Below are positions 18,179 through 27,385 of a DNA stretch of 64,000 nucleotides, piece after piece; the stretch's first letter is position 1; the number at the start of each line of letters is the position of its first letter. Under the pieces are notes generated by a model that was given only the letters and a program-made list of their open reading frames with translations, was not told where the DNA came from and did no database searches. Where the stretch lies: NCBI GenBank assembly GCA_963846925.1, contig CAWJXW010000010.1, positions 310,001-374,000 on the forward strand, read 5' to 3'. The position numbers were made by a program, and so were the translations under genes. The stretch is from JAQBQB01 sp963846925 (lineage in GTDB: Bacteria; Gemmatimonadota; Gemmatimonadetes; Gemmatimonadales; Gemmatimonadaceae).

Positions 18179-18219
18179 GTCCACCGGTCCACCGGTCCAC
18201 CGGTCCACCGGTCCACCGG
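18179..18219. repeat. GTCCACCG octamer array (family B, locus 2)
   Basis: Five perfect tandem copies of GTCCACCG plus one base, between the convergent ends of the histidine kinase (18166) and the S9 peptidase (18220). All copies face one way, but the junction ACCGGT is itself a palindrome. Confidence 0.9.
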
Positions 18220-20366
18220 CTACGGTACGACCCTCCCCTTCACGTACTTGTCGAACCAGGCACGCTCGTTGAGCATTCTATGAACGTTGTTCCACGAGCC
18301 GGCGATCCCGTGCGGCTGGCCGGCGTACTGGATCATCTTGGCCGGAACGCCCTGCTTCTTGATCGCCACGTAGAGTTGCTCATTCTCCGAGAAGGGCACG
18401 CGGTGGTCGATCTCGCCGTTGATGAACAGCGTCGGAGTCCTCACCCGGTTCGCGTACGTGATCGGCGACTGCTTGATCATGATCTCGCGCGCCTTGGGGT
18501 CCGACGGCGGGCCGTAGAATTCGGTCTCTTTGGTCCGCGGAATGTCCGAGTTGGCGTAGTCGCTCGTCCAGTTCGCGATCCCCGCGCCCGACGCCGCGGC
18601 GGCGAAACGCTCGGGATACTGGGTGATCAACCAGTTCGTCATGAAACCTCCGTACGAGTGCCCGATCGACGCCACCTTCTTCGGGTCGATCGCGTAGTGC
18701 GCGATCGCGTAGTCCACGCCGGCCATCACGTCCTGCCCGTCCTTCGTGCCCCACGCGCCCCACGTCCCCCACAAGAACTTCTCGCCGTAGCCCGTCGAGC
18801 TGCGGAAGTTCACCTCGAGCACGAAGTATCCGTTGGCGGCGAAATACTGATTCTTGAAATCGAAGCCGTACTCGTTGGCCGAGTGCGGACCGCCGTGATT
18901 GCTGACGATGAGCGGGTACAAGCCGGCGTTGGCGCGATAGCCGTATGGGTACAGCAGGAACCCTTCGATCGGCGTGCCGTCGGCGCTCGTGAAGTTGACG
19001 CGATCCGCCTTGCTCAGAGCGACTTCGTGCCTGAACTCGTCCTGTATGTGCGTGAGTTGAACTTCCCCGCTCCCGTCGAACCGCGCGGCAAAGATCTCCG
19101 ACGGCGCCTCGAACGTGCCGACCTCGTACGCCATCCTCGTTTGTCCGCGGTCGAAGCTGAAACCGCTCAGGCGCCGTTGGCCCGTCGTCACCTGCTCCAC
19201 CTTGCCGCCGCTCGCAGACACTCGGAACAGATGCGTCGTTCCACCGATGCCGCCCGTGAAGTACACGAACTTCCCATCTCGGCTCCAAAACGGCGCCGAC
19301 GGCAGATAGTCCCACGCCTCGGTGAGATTGACCTCGCGGCCACCACCCGCCGCAACGAGCACGACGTCGACGGGGCCGCCGTTGTCCATCTTCTTCGCGA
19401 TCACCCAGTCGGTCGGCGTCGAGCGCGTCGTGAGAATCCACGCGCCGTCGGGCGAATACTGCGCGCCGGCGTACGAGAAGGCGGGGTTCGACGTCAGCTT
19501 CTTGAGCGCGCCGTCAACCGTCACCGTCCACACGTCGCTGCGGCCGTACACCATCTCGTTGCGGTACGTCGAGTCGGCGGTGAACGCGAGCGTCGTCCCA
19601 GCCGGATTCCAGTTCGCGCCAGCGGGACGAAGCCCGAGATGCGTGAGTTGTCGCTCCGCGCCACCGCTCGGCGTGATGAAGATCTCCTGCGGCGGATTCA
19701 CTTGCGGGTCGGCGCGATTCGCGAGCGGGAACGGCGCCGCGTCGCGCTGGAAATCCATCCAGTCGAATTCGACGCCCTTGAAGCGCTCTTCGTGTCGCTT
19801 CGCGAACTCTGATTCGTAGACCGTCTCGCGCTTTGGCGGCGGCGTGTCGCGCACGATCGCGCTCATGGTTCCGGCGGAGTTCGGCATCGCGCGACCGCCG
19901 CCGCCCCCACCGCGTCCGCCGCGCCCCCCACCCCCCCGCCCCGTCCGCCGCCCGCGGAGGCGGCGCGGCCGGCGGTAGCGTCTTCCGTGACTTCCGCCGG
20001 CGTCGCGGGTTGGAGGGCGAACGCGCGTCCACCGGCCGAGAAACGCAGGCGGCCGTCGTCGAGCCACGCGGGCGCCACGGCATTCGCACCGTCGGCGCTG
20101 ACGCGACGAGCGGGCGCCGACCCGTCCGACGCCACGAGCCACACCTCGCTCGTGTTGTCGTTCGTCGCCTCGACGCGCGTGCTGACCGTGAACGCGACCC
20201 ACTTGCCGTCAGGCGAGAGGTCCGGATTACCGACCGTCTTCACGCGGTAGTAGTCCTCGATCGCGAGCGCGCGACCCGTCGGCGACTGTGCCGACACGCC
20301 GAGCACCGCGACCAACGAGAGAGCGAAGGACACGACTCCACGGCGAACGACGCTGGACGCTGACAT
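18220..20366 (-). CDS. S9-family peptidase (acylaminoacyl/dipeptidyl peptidase type), one frameshift
   Basis: The ATG at 20366, behind a GGGGGAGGG site, opens a signal peptide ending GVSAQ. The N-terminal propeller starts ALAIEDYYRVKTVGNPDLSPDGKWVAF. A glycine-rich linker encoded by G/C runs near 19900-19945 shifts the frame. The rest (about 590 residues) continues the propeller and ends in an alpha/beta hydrolase with GHSYGG (Ser), NGEIDHRVP (Asp) and GQPHGI (His), a full catalytic triad. The WGTWGAWGTKDGQD and FEVNFRSSTGYG-like segments fit the S9C group. Probably a periplasmic exopeptidase. The frameshift lies exactly in the homopolymer-rich linker, so a base-call error or slippage is likely. 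Confidence 0.88.
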
Positions 20367-20691
20367 CGACCCTCCCCCCGAGTGGGATTCGCTGACTAGT
20401 GCGCGCAGATACTCTGTCGCGCGCGCGCCGCCCGCACCAGAGGTCACGCGTGGCGACACCAAGGCGCCGGGTCGCCTGGAACGGTGAGCGAGAGCCCAAA
20501 CCTTTGGTGACACGCATCCCGGCTCCGCGCGGCGCAAAGAAAAGCAGACGTGGGCGTGTGCGCTTAAGCCCGCTAACGCGGTCTGTGCCTTGCGCGTCGC
20601 ACACCCGTGCCACGCGAAGCGCCCGACCACCCTCGACGGAGCGTCGTGTGAGAGCCATTCGAGAACTCTCAATCGCGGAGGAGGCAGGACG
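20367..20691. other. divergent intergenic region, no gene seen
   Basis: 325 bp between the S9 peptidase (minus) and the Ig-like lipoprotein (plus). It is GC-rich with a CG-alternating stretch near 20400-20435. I see no coding frame with a ribosome site, no repeat array and no clear promoter beyond its divergent position. Confidence 0.5.
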
Positions 20692-21414
20692 ATGCAATCC
20701 GGAATCAGTCTGGCGGGAGTGTGGTCAAGCAGCGGTAGAAAGTGGTCCTTGGCGCTGGCGGCCCTTGCGGTCATCGGGGCAAGCGCGTGCAGCGACAACG
20801 ACAACACGACTACGGCGCTGACGGCGACGACGATCACGGCGAACGCCGCGACCAACGCACAGACCGGCGTCGTGGGTACTGCGTTGGCGCAGCCGGTCGC
20901 CGTGATCGTGGCCGATCAGAACGGCGCCGCGCTCGCGAACGCGACGGTGAATTGGGCGGTCACGGCAGGCGGAGGGAGCGTCGCGTCGGCGACGAGCGTC
21001 ACGGACGCAAACGGCAACGCGACCGTCGTGTGGACGCTCGGCACCACCGTCGGAACGGACTCGCTCATGGCGTCGATCGCCGGCGGAGCGGACGCGATTC
21101 TCACTGCGACGGCAACGGCAGCCGCGGCGTCCGCCGTGCACGTCACGAGCGCCGACACACTGACCGTCACGGCCGGAACGACGACCGCGCCGCTCGTCGT
21201 GAAAGTCGTCGACCAGTTCGGAAATCCGATATCCGGCGCGACGATGACGTGGGCGGTGACCGGCGGCGGAACGCTGAGCGCCACGACGTCGACGACGGAC
21301 GCGACCGGCTCGACCCAAGTGACCCTGACTACGGCTGCGGCCCCCGGGAGCTATACCGTGACCGCTACGTCCGGCACCCTCACGCCGGTCACGTTCACGA
21401 TTACGGGGATGTAG
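20692..21414 (+). CDS. lipoprotein with two bacterial Ig-like (Big_1) domains
   Basis: 240 residues, with a GCGGAGGAGG site ahead of the ATG. The N-terminal signal ends IGASAC, a lipobox with Cys at about residue 33. Two Ig-like repeats follow, near 50-145 and 145-240. Each has the Big_1 pattern: VADQNGAALANATVNWAVTAGGGSV and VDQFGNPISGATMTWAVTGGGTL, then a DA.G...V strand. Thr, Ala and Gly dominate. Such domains act as stalks or adhesion modules on the cell surface; here there is no further functional domain, so the role is unknown. It converges with the NADP-binding reductase gene. Confidence 0.85.
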   Translation: MQSGISLAGVWSSSGRKWSLALAALAVIGASACSDNDNTTTALTATTITANAATNAQTGVVGTALAQPVAVIVADQNGAALANATVNWAVTAGGGSVASATSVTDANGNATVVWTLGTTVGTDSLMASIAGGADAILTATATAAAASAVHVTSADTLTVTAGTTTAPLVVKVVDQFGNPISGATMTWAVTGGGTLSATTSTTDATGSTQVTLTTAAAPGSYTVTATSGTLTPVTFTITGM

Positions 21415-21423
21415 TCGCCGAGA

Positions 21424-21482
21424 GCGGGGTGCGGGGTGCGGGGTGCGGAGCGCGGGGTGCGGCGAAGTGCTGCGCCCCGCGT
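21424..21482. repeat. GCGGGGTG octamer array with inverted tail (family D)
   Basis: Three tandem GCGGGGTG units and degenerate copies (21424-21465) are followed by the complementary CGCCCCGCGTCCCGC (about 21473-21487), which could pair with them. It sits between the convergent ends of the Ig-like and reductase genes and may serve as a bidirectional terminator. Confidence 0.7.
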
Positions 21483-21490
21483 CCCGCTGC

Positions 21491-22142
21491 TCACTCGAGT
21501 TCTCCGCGCCACTCGAAGCGGTAGGCGACGGCGGCCCCCTTGTCGCCCTCGTACGCGAGTCGCGCGATGAGGAACGTGAACGGCTCCGTGAACCGTGACA
21601 TCCGAAGCGGGCCCGCGTCGAGCGGCTCGAAGCCAACGTCGCGAATCGAGCTGCGCCGCGATCTCCTTTGCCGCGGCGTTGTCGCCACAATAGAACAGGC
21701 TTGGCGGAGGGCCGCTCCGGGCCGTTTCAAAAACGCTGAAGAACACCTCGCTCGGCACCGTGCCGAACGCGGATACGACATGAGCGGAGGGCACCTTCTT
21801 CGCCAGCTCTTCCGCGCCGGAGGAGGTGTGCGCGACGACGAGCTCCGTGTCGTCGGCGTTCATCGGCATCGAGCAGGTCACGATCACCTGACCCGACAGA
21901 TCGCCCGCCTGCTGCAACACATCGTCGACGCGCGACCAGTGCACGGCGAGCAACACCGCGTCTGCCTCGCGCGCCGCTTCCGCCGGCGTTCCGGCGCGCG
22001 CCACACCACCAGAGTCGCGCGCCAGGCGCTCGAGCTTCTCTCGCTCACGCGCGTAGCTGAAGACAACGTCGTGTCCCGCGCGAACGAAGATCGTGCCGAG
22101 CTTTCCGCCCATCAGGCCTGAGCCGAGAATGCCTACGCGCAT
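21491..22142 (-). CDS. NADP-binding reductase, F420-dependent NADP oxidoreductase-like (one frameshift)
   Basis: Begins MRVGILGSGLMGGKLGTIFVRAGHDVVFSYAR, the GxGxxG dinucleotide fold with a Ser/Arg end that favours NADP. Residues 55-150 keep ADAVLLAVHWSRVDDVL, VTCSMPMNADDTEL and AHVVSAFGTVPSEVFF, the pattern of F420-dependent NADP reductases and related short proteins. Near 21650 the frame changes; the continuation RDVGFEPLDAGPLRMSRFTEPFTFL and YRFEWRGELE completes a protein of about 216 residues. F420 use is not proven; many homologues use other partners. It lies 16 bp after the HExxH lipoprotein gene on the same strand, so they may be co-transcribed. Confidence 0.75.
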
Positions 22143-22158
22143 GTGAAGGGCCGCGGTG

Positions 22159-23220
22159 TTAATGCCGAGAGCGGCGCACGAGGTCGTCCAACGCGTTGTC
22201 GAAGGACGTGCTGCCCGCGAGGTACGGCTTCCACGCGCCGGTCAGGATCTCCTCGAGCCGCTTCGTTTCGCTGTTCCGCGACCAGATGCCGAACCGTTCC
22301 GCATACGGAATGTGCGCGGGAATCAATCCGGAGAGGATCTCGCCGGTCGTGTAGAAGAGGAGCACGTGGCTCAGCTCGGGCGTGACCGCAATTCTGTGCC
22401 TTGCCGCGTCGGCCGTCATCACCGAGTCGACTGGTTGGAGTAGCTGTCCGGCGTGCGCGCTCTCGTGCAGGATCGTCTCGAGCGCGTACATCTCCTGATT
22501 TCCGATCGCGTTGGTGGAAACGGTGACCCGCGGCCCCGCGACCGTCGTCGTGTACGCGCCGAACCACGAGGCGTACGTGGTCGCGTAGATGTTGATCGGC
22601 ACGGACGGCCACGGCTGCTTGAGATCGCGTTGCAACTGGGGGAAGACGCACCCACCGTAACGATCGACGAGTCCGCGCGACGCCGTGATCCAGGCTTTGT
22701 TGTGCGCGTCGTGGATCGGCCACCAAACGGCTCGGTAGATGGGAGCGACTTCCCTGAGCACCGCGTCCAGCGCCGGGTCCAGGTCGGCCGCCTCGAGCGA
22801 TTCCTCCGGCGAGGCGGCAAGTCGGTCGTTGACGCGCGCCACGACGCTGTCGGCGCCCTCCATCCGATCTGTGAGAACATGCGCCGCGTAGTAGCTCAAC
22901 GCGCTGTTCCACGCTCGTCGCTCGGCCGGGTTCAACGGGCGGAGTCCCATCGTATCCGCCTGGATGTTGCCGCGCGCGCCCTGCCCGTCGTCGTCGATCC
23001 GTTCGCGTCGCTTGGCTTCCTTGTTCAGGAAGTTGTGGAGGTTGAGCCAGAAGGCGCTCTGGAATTGCAGCCGAGGTTCGACCATCGGCGGGCATTGCGC
23101 CACGGGGACCGCCCGCATCGGATCGAGCCGTGGTGGGCCCGGCGCCGCGCAGCCGGCGACAAGCGCCGCTGCGAGCAGCCCTCCAAGGCGCGGTGCGTTC
23201 GTGTCGACCCATGCCACCAC
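22159..23220 (-). CDS. lipoprotein with an HExxH zinc-binding motif
   Basis: About 353 residues from a GTG at 23220. A signal segment (GGLLAAALVAGC) gives a lipobox Cys near residue 24. The body is mostly helical and has no family I recognise. Residues 252-256 read HESAH within ETILHESAHAGQ, an HExxH motif as in zinc metallopeptidases. It follows a strand-like stretch (RVTVSTNAIGNQEMYALE), the usual setting of such sites. A third ligand is not obvious, but Glu and His residues lie downstream. Likely a periplasm-facing enzyme anchored in a membrane. Peptidase activity is an inference from the motif alone. Confidence 0.6.
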   Translation of the reverse strand: MVAWVDTNAPRLGGLLAAALVAGCAAPGPPRLDPMRAVPVAQCPPMVEPRLQFQSAFWLNLHNFLNKEAKRRERIDDDGQGARGNIQADTMGLRPLNPAERRAWNSALSYYAAHVLTDRMEGADSVVARVNDRLAASPEESLEAADLDPALDAVLREVAPIYRAVWWPIHDAHNKAWITASRGLVDRYGGCVFPQLQRDLKQPWPSVPINIYATTYASWFGAYTTTVAGPRVTVSTNAIGNQEMYALETILHESAHAGQLLQPVDSVMTADAARHRIAVTPELSHVLLFYTTGEILSGLIPAHIPYAERFGIWSRNSETKRLEEILTGAWKPYLAGSTSFDNALDDLVRRSRH

Positions 23221-23300
23221 GCAAACACTGCGCTGAGAGCGCGCGCAACGGCACGAGCGCGCTGCGTAGGTCGAAAACACGAGATCCTTACGCCTCCCCG

Positions 23301-23333
23301 GTCCACCGGTCCACCGGTCCACCCGGTCCACCG
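23301..23333. repeat. GTCCACCG octamer array (family B, locus 3)
   Basis: Four copies of GTCCACCG, the third interrupted by an extra C, lie upstream of the PadR gene at 23380 and upstream of the divergent lipoprotein gene. Confidence 0.85.
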
Positions 23334-23379
23334 CGCACGCCCCCTCGAACCCTTTGCTCCTTTTGGTTATCTAAAGGGC

Positions 23380-23736
23380 ATGCCCAACGACCGGCTCGGC
23401 CCCCGCGCCGAAGTTCTCAGGGGAACGCTGGAGATGCTCGCCCTCAAGCTTCTGAGCCAGCAGCCCATGCACGGATGGGGGCTGTCGCTCAAGCTGCGCG
23501 AGATCTCGCACGACGTGTTCGACGTCAACCAGGGTTCGCTCTACCCCGCGCTGCAGGCGATGCTGCGCCGCGGATGGATCCGCGCCGAATGGCGCGCCAG
23601 TGAGAACAATCGCCGCGCCCGCTATTACCGCATCACAACAGAAGGGCGCAAACAGCTCGGCGCCGAGGTCGCGGAATGGAGCCGCGCGTCGGCGGCCGTC
23701 AACCGCGTGCTCCAACACGCTTTTGCAGGAGCCTGA
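23380..23736 (+). CDS. PadR-family transcriptional regulator
   Basis: 118 residues. The motifs are textbook: LRGTLEMLALKLLSQQPMHGWGLSLKLRE (about 13-41), NQGSLYPALQAMLRRGWIRAEW (about 51-72) and NNRRARYYRITTEGRKQL (about 76-93). This subclass regulates adjacent ADOP permeases. The upstream TTTGGTTATCTAAAGG, ten bases before the ATG, may be promoter or operator. The permease gene begins two bases after its stop, so both are surely in one transcript. It is an intact counterpart of the broken pair at 13585. Confidence 0.92.
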   Translation: MPNDRLGPRAEVLRGTLEMLALKLLSQQPMHGWGLSLKLREISHDVFDVNQGSLYPALQAMLRRGWIRAEWRASENNRRARYYRITTEGRKQLGAEVAEWSRASAAVNRVLQHAFAGA

Positions 23737-23737
23737 C

Positions 23738-26428
23738 ATGGCTTGGTATCACGAGATCGCCTCGTCGCTCGCATCCCTGGTCCGCCGACGCCGTCGGGAT
23801 TCGGAGATGGACGAGGAGATGCGCTTCCATCTCGAGATGGAGGCGGAGCGTCGCGCCGGCGAGGGCCTGTCTGAGCGCGAGGCGAGCCTGCGCGCGCGCC
23901 GGGATTTCGGCGGCGTCGAGCGCCATAAGGACGACGCGCGGGACGAACGCGGCACCAGCGGGTTCTTCGACGCATGGAGCGACGTGCGCTTCGCTCTGCG
24001 TTCGCTCCGCCATAGGCCGGGCCTCACCTCGGCCGCGACGCTCACCCTCGCGCTCGGCATCGGCGCGACGAGCGCCGTCTTCGGCGTCGTGAAGCACGTA
24101 CTGCTGGCGCCACTTCCATACGCTCAGCCCGATCGCGTCGTCGCCGTGTGGAGTGCTTGGAAGGGCTTCGACCGGACGTGGCTTTCATATGATGAGTGGG
24201 AGGGTTGGAAGGCGAGGGTCGGCGCGTTTTCCGATATCGGGATCTATACCGATGGCGCCGCGACCGTCGATGGGGACACACCAGAACGCGTGCGATCGGC
24301 GAGCGTGCAGGCCAACGTCCTCCCCATCCTCGGCGTCGGTCCCGAACGCGGCCGAGGCTTCTCGGCGGATGAAGATCGTCCAGGAGGTCCGCGCGTCGCC
24401 GTCCTGAGTCACGAGCTGTGGGACAGGCGCTTCGGCGCGGATCCGTCGGTCGTCGGCAGGCAGGTTCAAATCTCCGGCAACGCGACGACGATCGTCGGCG
24501 TGATGCCGGCGGGGTTCCGCATGCCGCTCGACTACGCGGCAGGCGAGCGCACAGACGTCTGGTTTCCGCTCGCGACCGACGCCGCGAACGAGGGCGCGCT
24601 GCCGGGCCCGGCGTTTCCGAAAGGCGGCTCGAGTCACGGCTTCTACGGCGTCGCGCGGCTCGCGCCCGGCGCGTCTGCCGCGACGGCGAACACGCAGCTG
24701 CGCGGGATCGTGGCCGAGCTCGAGCAGTTCGGCTACATGGCGAAGGTCGGGTTTCACGCGTTCGTCGTTCCGATGGATGAACAGATCACGGGGCGCGTGA
24801 AGCCGGTGCTCCTCGTCGTGTTCGGCGCGGTGGTGCTCGTGCTGCTCATCGCCTGCGCCAACGTCGCCGGCTTACTGCTGGTGCGCGGCGAGACGCGCCG
24901 CCGCGAGCTGGCCGTGCGAGTCGCGCTGGGAGCGGGAGACAAGCGCCTCGCGAGATTGCTCATCACGGAGAGCGCGGTGCTCGCGACCTTCGGCGCCGCG
25001 GCGGGCATCGCCCTGGCCACGCTCACCGTCCGCCTGCTGCGCGCCAACGCGCCGCCGGGATTGCCTCGTCTGGCTGAGACTTCGATCGACTGGAGCGTGC
25101 TTGCGTTCGCGCTCGCGGTTGCGTGCATCACCGCGCTGCTGACCGGAATTCTTCCGCTGGCTCACGCGCGCCGCATTGCGCCCGCCGGGGAGCTTCGCGA
25201 AGGCGGACGCGGCGCGACGAGCGGACGCGCGCGGCTGCGCTGGCGGCAGACGCTCGTCGCCGCGGAGATCGCGCTCGCCGTCGTTCTCGTCGCCGGCGCC
25301 GGACTCATGATCCGCACGGTGAGCAATCTGTTGTCGATCGATCCCGGATTCCGCGCCGACGGCGTGCTCACGATGCGCGTATCGACACCGTCGATCTGGT
25401 ATCCGGACTCGCTGCGCGTCGTGTCGTTCTGGGACGACGTGCAGCGCCGAGTGTCGGCGCTTCCCGGCGTGAAGCGAGTCGCCGCGGTGCGATTGCTGCC
25501 GCTCGCGACGGAGATGGGGGATTGGGGGATGACGATCGATGGCTACACGCCGCCGCCGAATCAGGGCGCGCCGGGTGACTGGCAGGTCGTGACGCCGGGC
25601 TATTTCGAGACGATGGGCCTCACGCTGCGCGAGGGACGCGCGTTCACGACGGGCGACGACATGGGCGCGCCACTCGCGATGATCGTCAACCGCGCGTTCG
25701 AGCAACAGTACTTCGCCGGACGACACGCGCTCGGCGGGCGCGTGCGGATCAACTCGCGCGACACCACGCGCTGGTACACGGTCGTCGGAGTGACGAACGA
25801 CGTGCACCACAACGCGCTCGTGGGAACGGTCAAGCCGCAGTTCTACGCGACCCTCGCGCAATTCGCGTCCGCGCCAGGGAGTACGCGCCGGTCGATGAGC
25901 CTCGTGGTTCGGACGGACGGCGATCCCAAAGCTCTCATCGCCTCCGTCCGCGGCGCCGTGCGCGCGGCGGATCCCCGGCTTGCGGTGTCCGAGGTGCGGA
26001 CGATGCGCGACATCGTCGACGCGGCAATCGGTGGCCAGCGGTTCGCGATGCAGACGCTCGGCGTTTTCGGCCTCGTCGCGCTCCTCCTCTCGGCCATTGG
26101 GATATTCGGCATCGTGTCCCAAGTGGTGGCCTCGCGCTTTCACGAATTCGGAATTCGCGCGGCGCTCGGCGCCACGCCGAACGATCTCATGGCGATCGGC
26201 CTTCGCTCAGGGCTCCGTCAGGCGATGACCGGCCTCGCGATCGGAGTCGTCTCGGCGCTGCTCCTGACGCGCGTGCTTCGGACGCTGCTCCAGGGGGTGA
26301 CGCCGAGTGATCCGCTGACTTTCATTGCGGTGGTGGCGGTCACCGGCGTCGTCGCGGTACTGGCGAGTCTCGCGCCGGCGATACGGGCGGCGAGGATCGA
26401 TCCGAATACGGCGCTTCGAGCGGACTAG
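23738..26428 (+). CDS. ADOP-type duplicated ABC permease (MacB/FtsX-like)
   Basis: 896 residues, intact. The N-terminal cytoplasmic part carries the ADOP opening DEEMRFHLEMEAERRAGEGLSEREASLRARRDFGGVE (about 25-60). TM1 (about 95-120) follows, then a MacB_PCD domain, a first FtsX bundle with ACANVAGLLLVRGETRRRELAVRVALGA, a second periplasmic domain with the IVGVTNDVHHNAL-type strand, and a last FtsX bundle with FHEFGIRAALGATPNDL. It ends AARIDPNTALRAD. No ATPase gene is nearby, the usual orphan state for this family. The PadR gene directly upstream should control it. Confidence 0.93.
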   Translation: MAWYHEIASSLASLVRRRRRDSEMDEEMRFHLEMEAERRAGEGLSEREASLRARRDFGGVERHKDDARDERGTSGFFDAWSDVRFALRSLRHRPGLTSAATLTLALGIGATSAVFGVVKHVLLAPLPYAQPDRVVAVWSAWKGFDRTWLSYDEWEGWKARVGAFSDIGIYTDGAATVDGDTPERVRSASVQANVLPILGVGPERGRGFSADEDRPGGPRVAVLSHELWDRRFGADPSVVGRQVQISGNATTIVGVMPAGFRMPLDYAAGERTDVWFPLATDAANEGALPGPAFPKGGSSHGFYGVARLAPGASAATANTQLRGIVAELEQFGYMAKVGFHAFVVPMDEQITGRVKPVLLVVFGAVVLVLLIACANVAGLLLVRGETRRRELAVRVALGAGDKRLARLLITESAVLATFGAAAGIALATLTVRLLRANAPPGLPRLAETSIDWSVLAFALAVACITALLTGILPLAHARRIAPAGELREGGRGATSGRARLRWRQTLVAAEIALAVVLVAGAGLMIRTVSNLLSIDPGFRADGVLTMRVSTPSIWYPDSLRVVSFWDDVQRRVSALPGVKRVAAVRLLPLATEMGDWGMTIDGYTPPPNQGAPGDWQVVTPGYFETMGLTLREGRAFTTGDDMGAPLAMIVNRAFEQQYFAGRHALGGRVRINSRDTTRWYTVVGVTNDVHHNALVGTVKPQFYATLAQFASAPGSTRRSMSLVVRTDGDPKALIASVRGAVRAADPRLAVSEVRTMRDIVDAAIGGQRFAMQTLGVFGLVALLLSAIGIFGIVSQVVASRFHEFGIRAALGATPNDLMAIGLRSGLRQAMTGLAIGVVSALLLTRVLRTLLQGVTPSDPLTFIAVVAVTGVVAVLASLAPAIRAARIDPNTALRAD

Positions 26429-26438
26429 GGGGAGGATG

Positions 26439-26524
26439 CTGGACAGCTTGACGGCTGGACAGCTGACGGCTAGACAGCAGCCACCTGTCTAGCTGTCTAG
26501 CTGTCTAGCTGTCTAGCTGTCTAG
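26439..26524. repeat. inverted CTGTCTAG / CTGGACAG octamer arrays (family C, locus 1)
   Basis: The left arm (26439-26477) reads as octamers CTGGACAG, CTTGACGG, CTGGACAG and so on to CTAGACAG. The right arm (26485-26524) is five perfect copies of CTGTCTAG, the reverse complement of CTAGACAG. The arms could form a hairpin about 35-40 bp long. It lies between convergent gene ends (26428 and 26543), consistent with a bidirectional terminator. Confidence 0.93.
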
Positions 26525-26542
26525 CCCCGTTCGTCATTCGAG

Positions 26543-27352
26543 CTAATTCACGCCCGCATCGAGCCACTGATCTCCAGCGATCCACTTCGAATCCGGCGCG
26601 AACAGGAACACCATTCCACCATCCGCGAGCTTCGGCAGCAGTCGCTGCGCACGCGCCGGCTCCATCGCCGGACAGCCTTTGCTCATCCCCGCCCTGTTCG
26701 GCGTGACGTACGGCGCGCCGTGCGCCACCACGCCGCGAGCGAACGCCTTGTCGTTGAATCCTTCCGACACGCCGGCCAGCTTGAGCCCGATCGACTGATA
26801 CGGTTGGCCCCCCGAATGGCCGTGGAACGCGTACGTCGCCTTGGCGATGTAGAGACCCAACGAGGTCGCCGCGCTTCCGAACGCATTCGAGAATCGCGTC
26901 GGAATCGACGCACCCGACGGCGCCGAGCCGCGGCCGTGCGCCACCGTGAACGGACCGTCCACGACCTTCAGCGCCGACATGTCGAACACGTAGCCGCGCG
27001 GCTGGGTGTTCGGCAGACCGTAGTCGACGAAGTAGAGGTACGGCTTCTTCACGTCGTTCGGGTGAGCCGCCTTGAACGCGAAATAGCTGTTGAACGCGTC
27101 CTTGAGGGCGCGCGGATCGCTGAGCTTGCGCACGGCCGACGAAAAGACGGCGAGCGCCGCTTTGGCCCGCGTCCCCACCGCACCGGTGGCGGGAGCGGCC
27201 GAACCGGACGCGCCAAGGGCGTTGGCTTGCGTGGCAGTCTGCGTCTGAACGGCGGCGGGAGCTGAATTTCCGTTGGCGCTGAAGCCAGCGGTGCCGAACA
27301 GAAAGGCGGTCGAACCGATCAAGAGTTTCGAAAAGCCGTGTTGGAGCAGCAT
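26543..27352 (-). CDS. murein L,D-transpeptidase catalytic-domain protein (YkuD-like)
   Basis: 269 residues. The ATG at 27352 has GAGGAGG nine bases upstream; the TTG nine bases before it abuts the site and is rejected. A signal peptide covers about residues 1-27, followed by a low-complexity Ala/Thr/Gln linker. The catalytic part contains YLYFVDYGLPNTQPRGYVFDM, VAHGRGS, HG in YAFHGHSGG and AHGAPYV then GMSKGCPAM with the nucleophile Cys near residue 227. These are hallmarks of the YkuD_2-type L,D-transpeptidase family, which links peptidoglycan stems or anchors proteins. Location periplasmic. A 12-bp palindrome sits in its upstream region. Confidence 0.85.
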   Translation of the reverse strand: MLLQHGFSKLLIGSTAFLFGTAGFSANGNSAPAAVQTQTATQANALGASGSAAPATGAVGTRAKAALAVFSSAVRKLSDPRALKDAFNSYFAFKAAHPNDVKKPYLYFVDYGLPNTQPRGYVFDMSALKVVDGPFTVAHGRGSAPSGASIPTRFSNAFGSAATSLGLYIAKATYAFHGHSGGQPYQSIGLKLAGVSEGFNDKAFARGVVAHGAPYVTPNRAGMSKGCPAMEPARAQRLLPKLADGGMVFLFAPDSKWIAGDQWLDAGVN

Positions 27353-27385
27353 CGCTCGCAACCTCCTCTACAAAAGAAACGCCCA

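Noticed and set aside
18064..19812. 582-codon plus-strand frame over the S9 peptidase
   Set aside because: Shadow of the peptidase; the minus strand carries the full catalytic triad.
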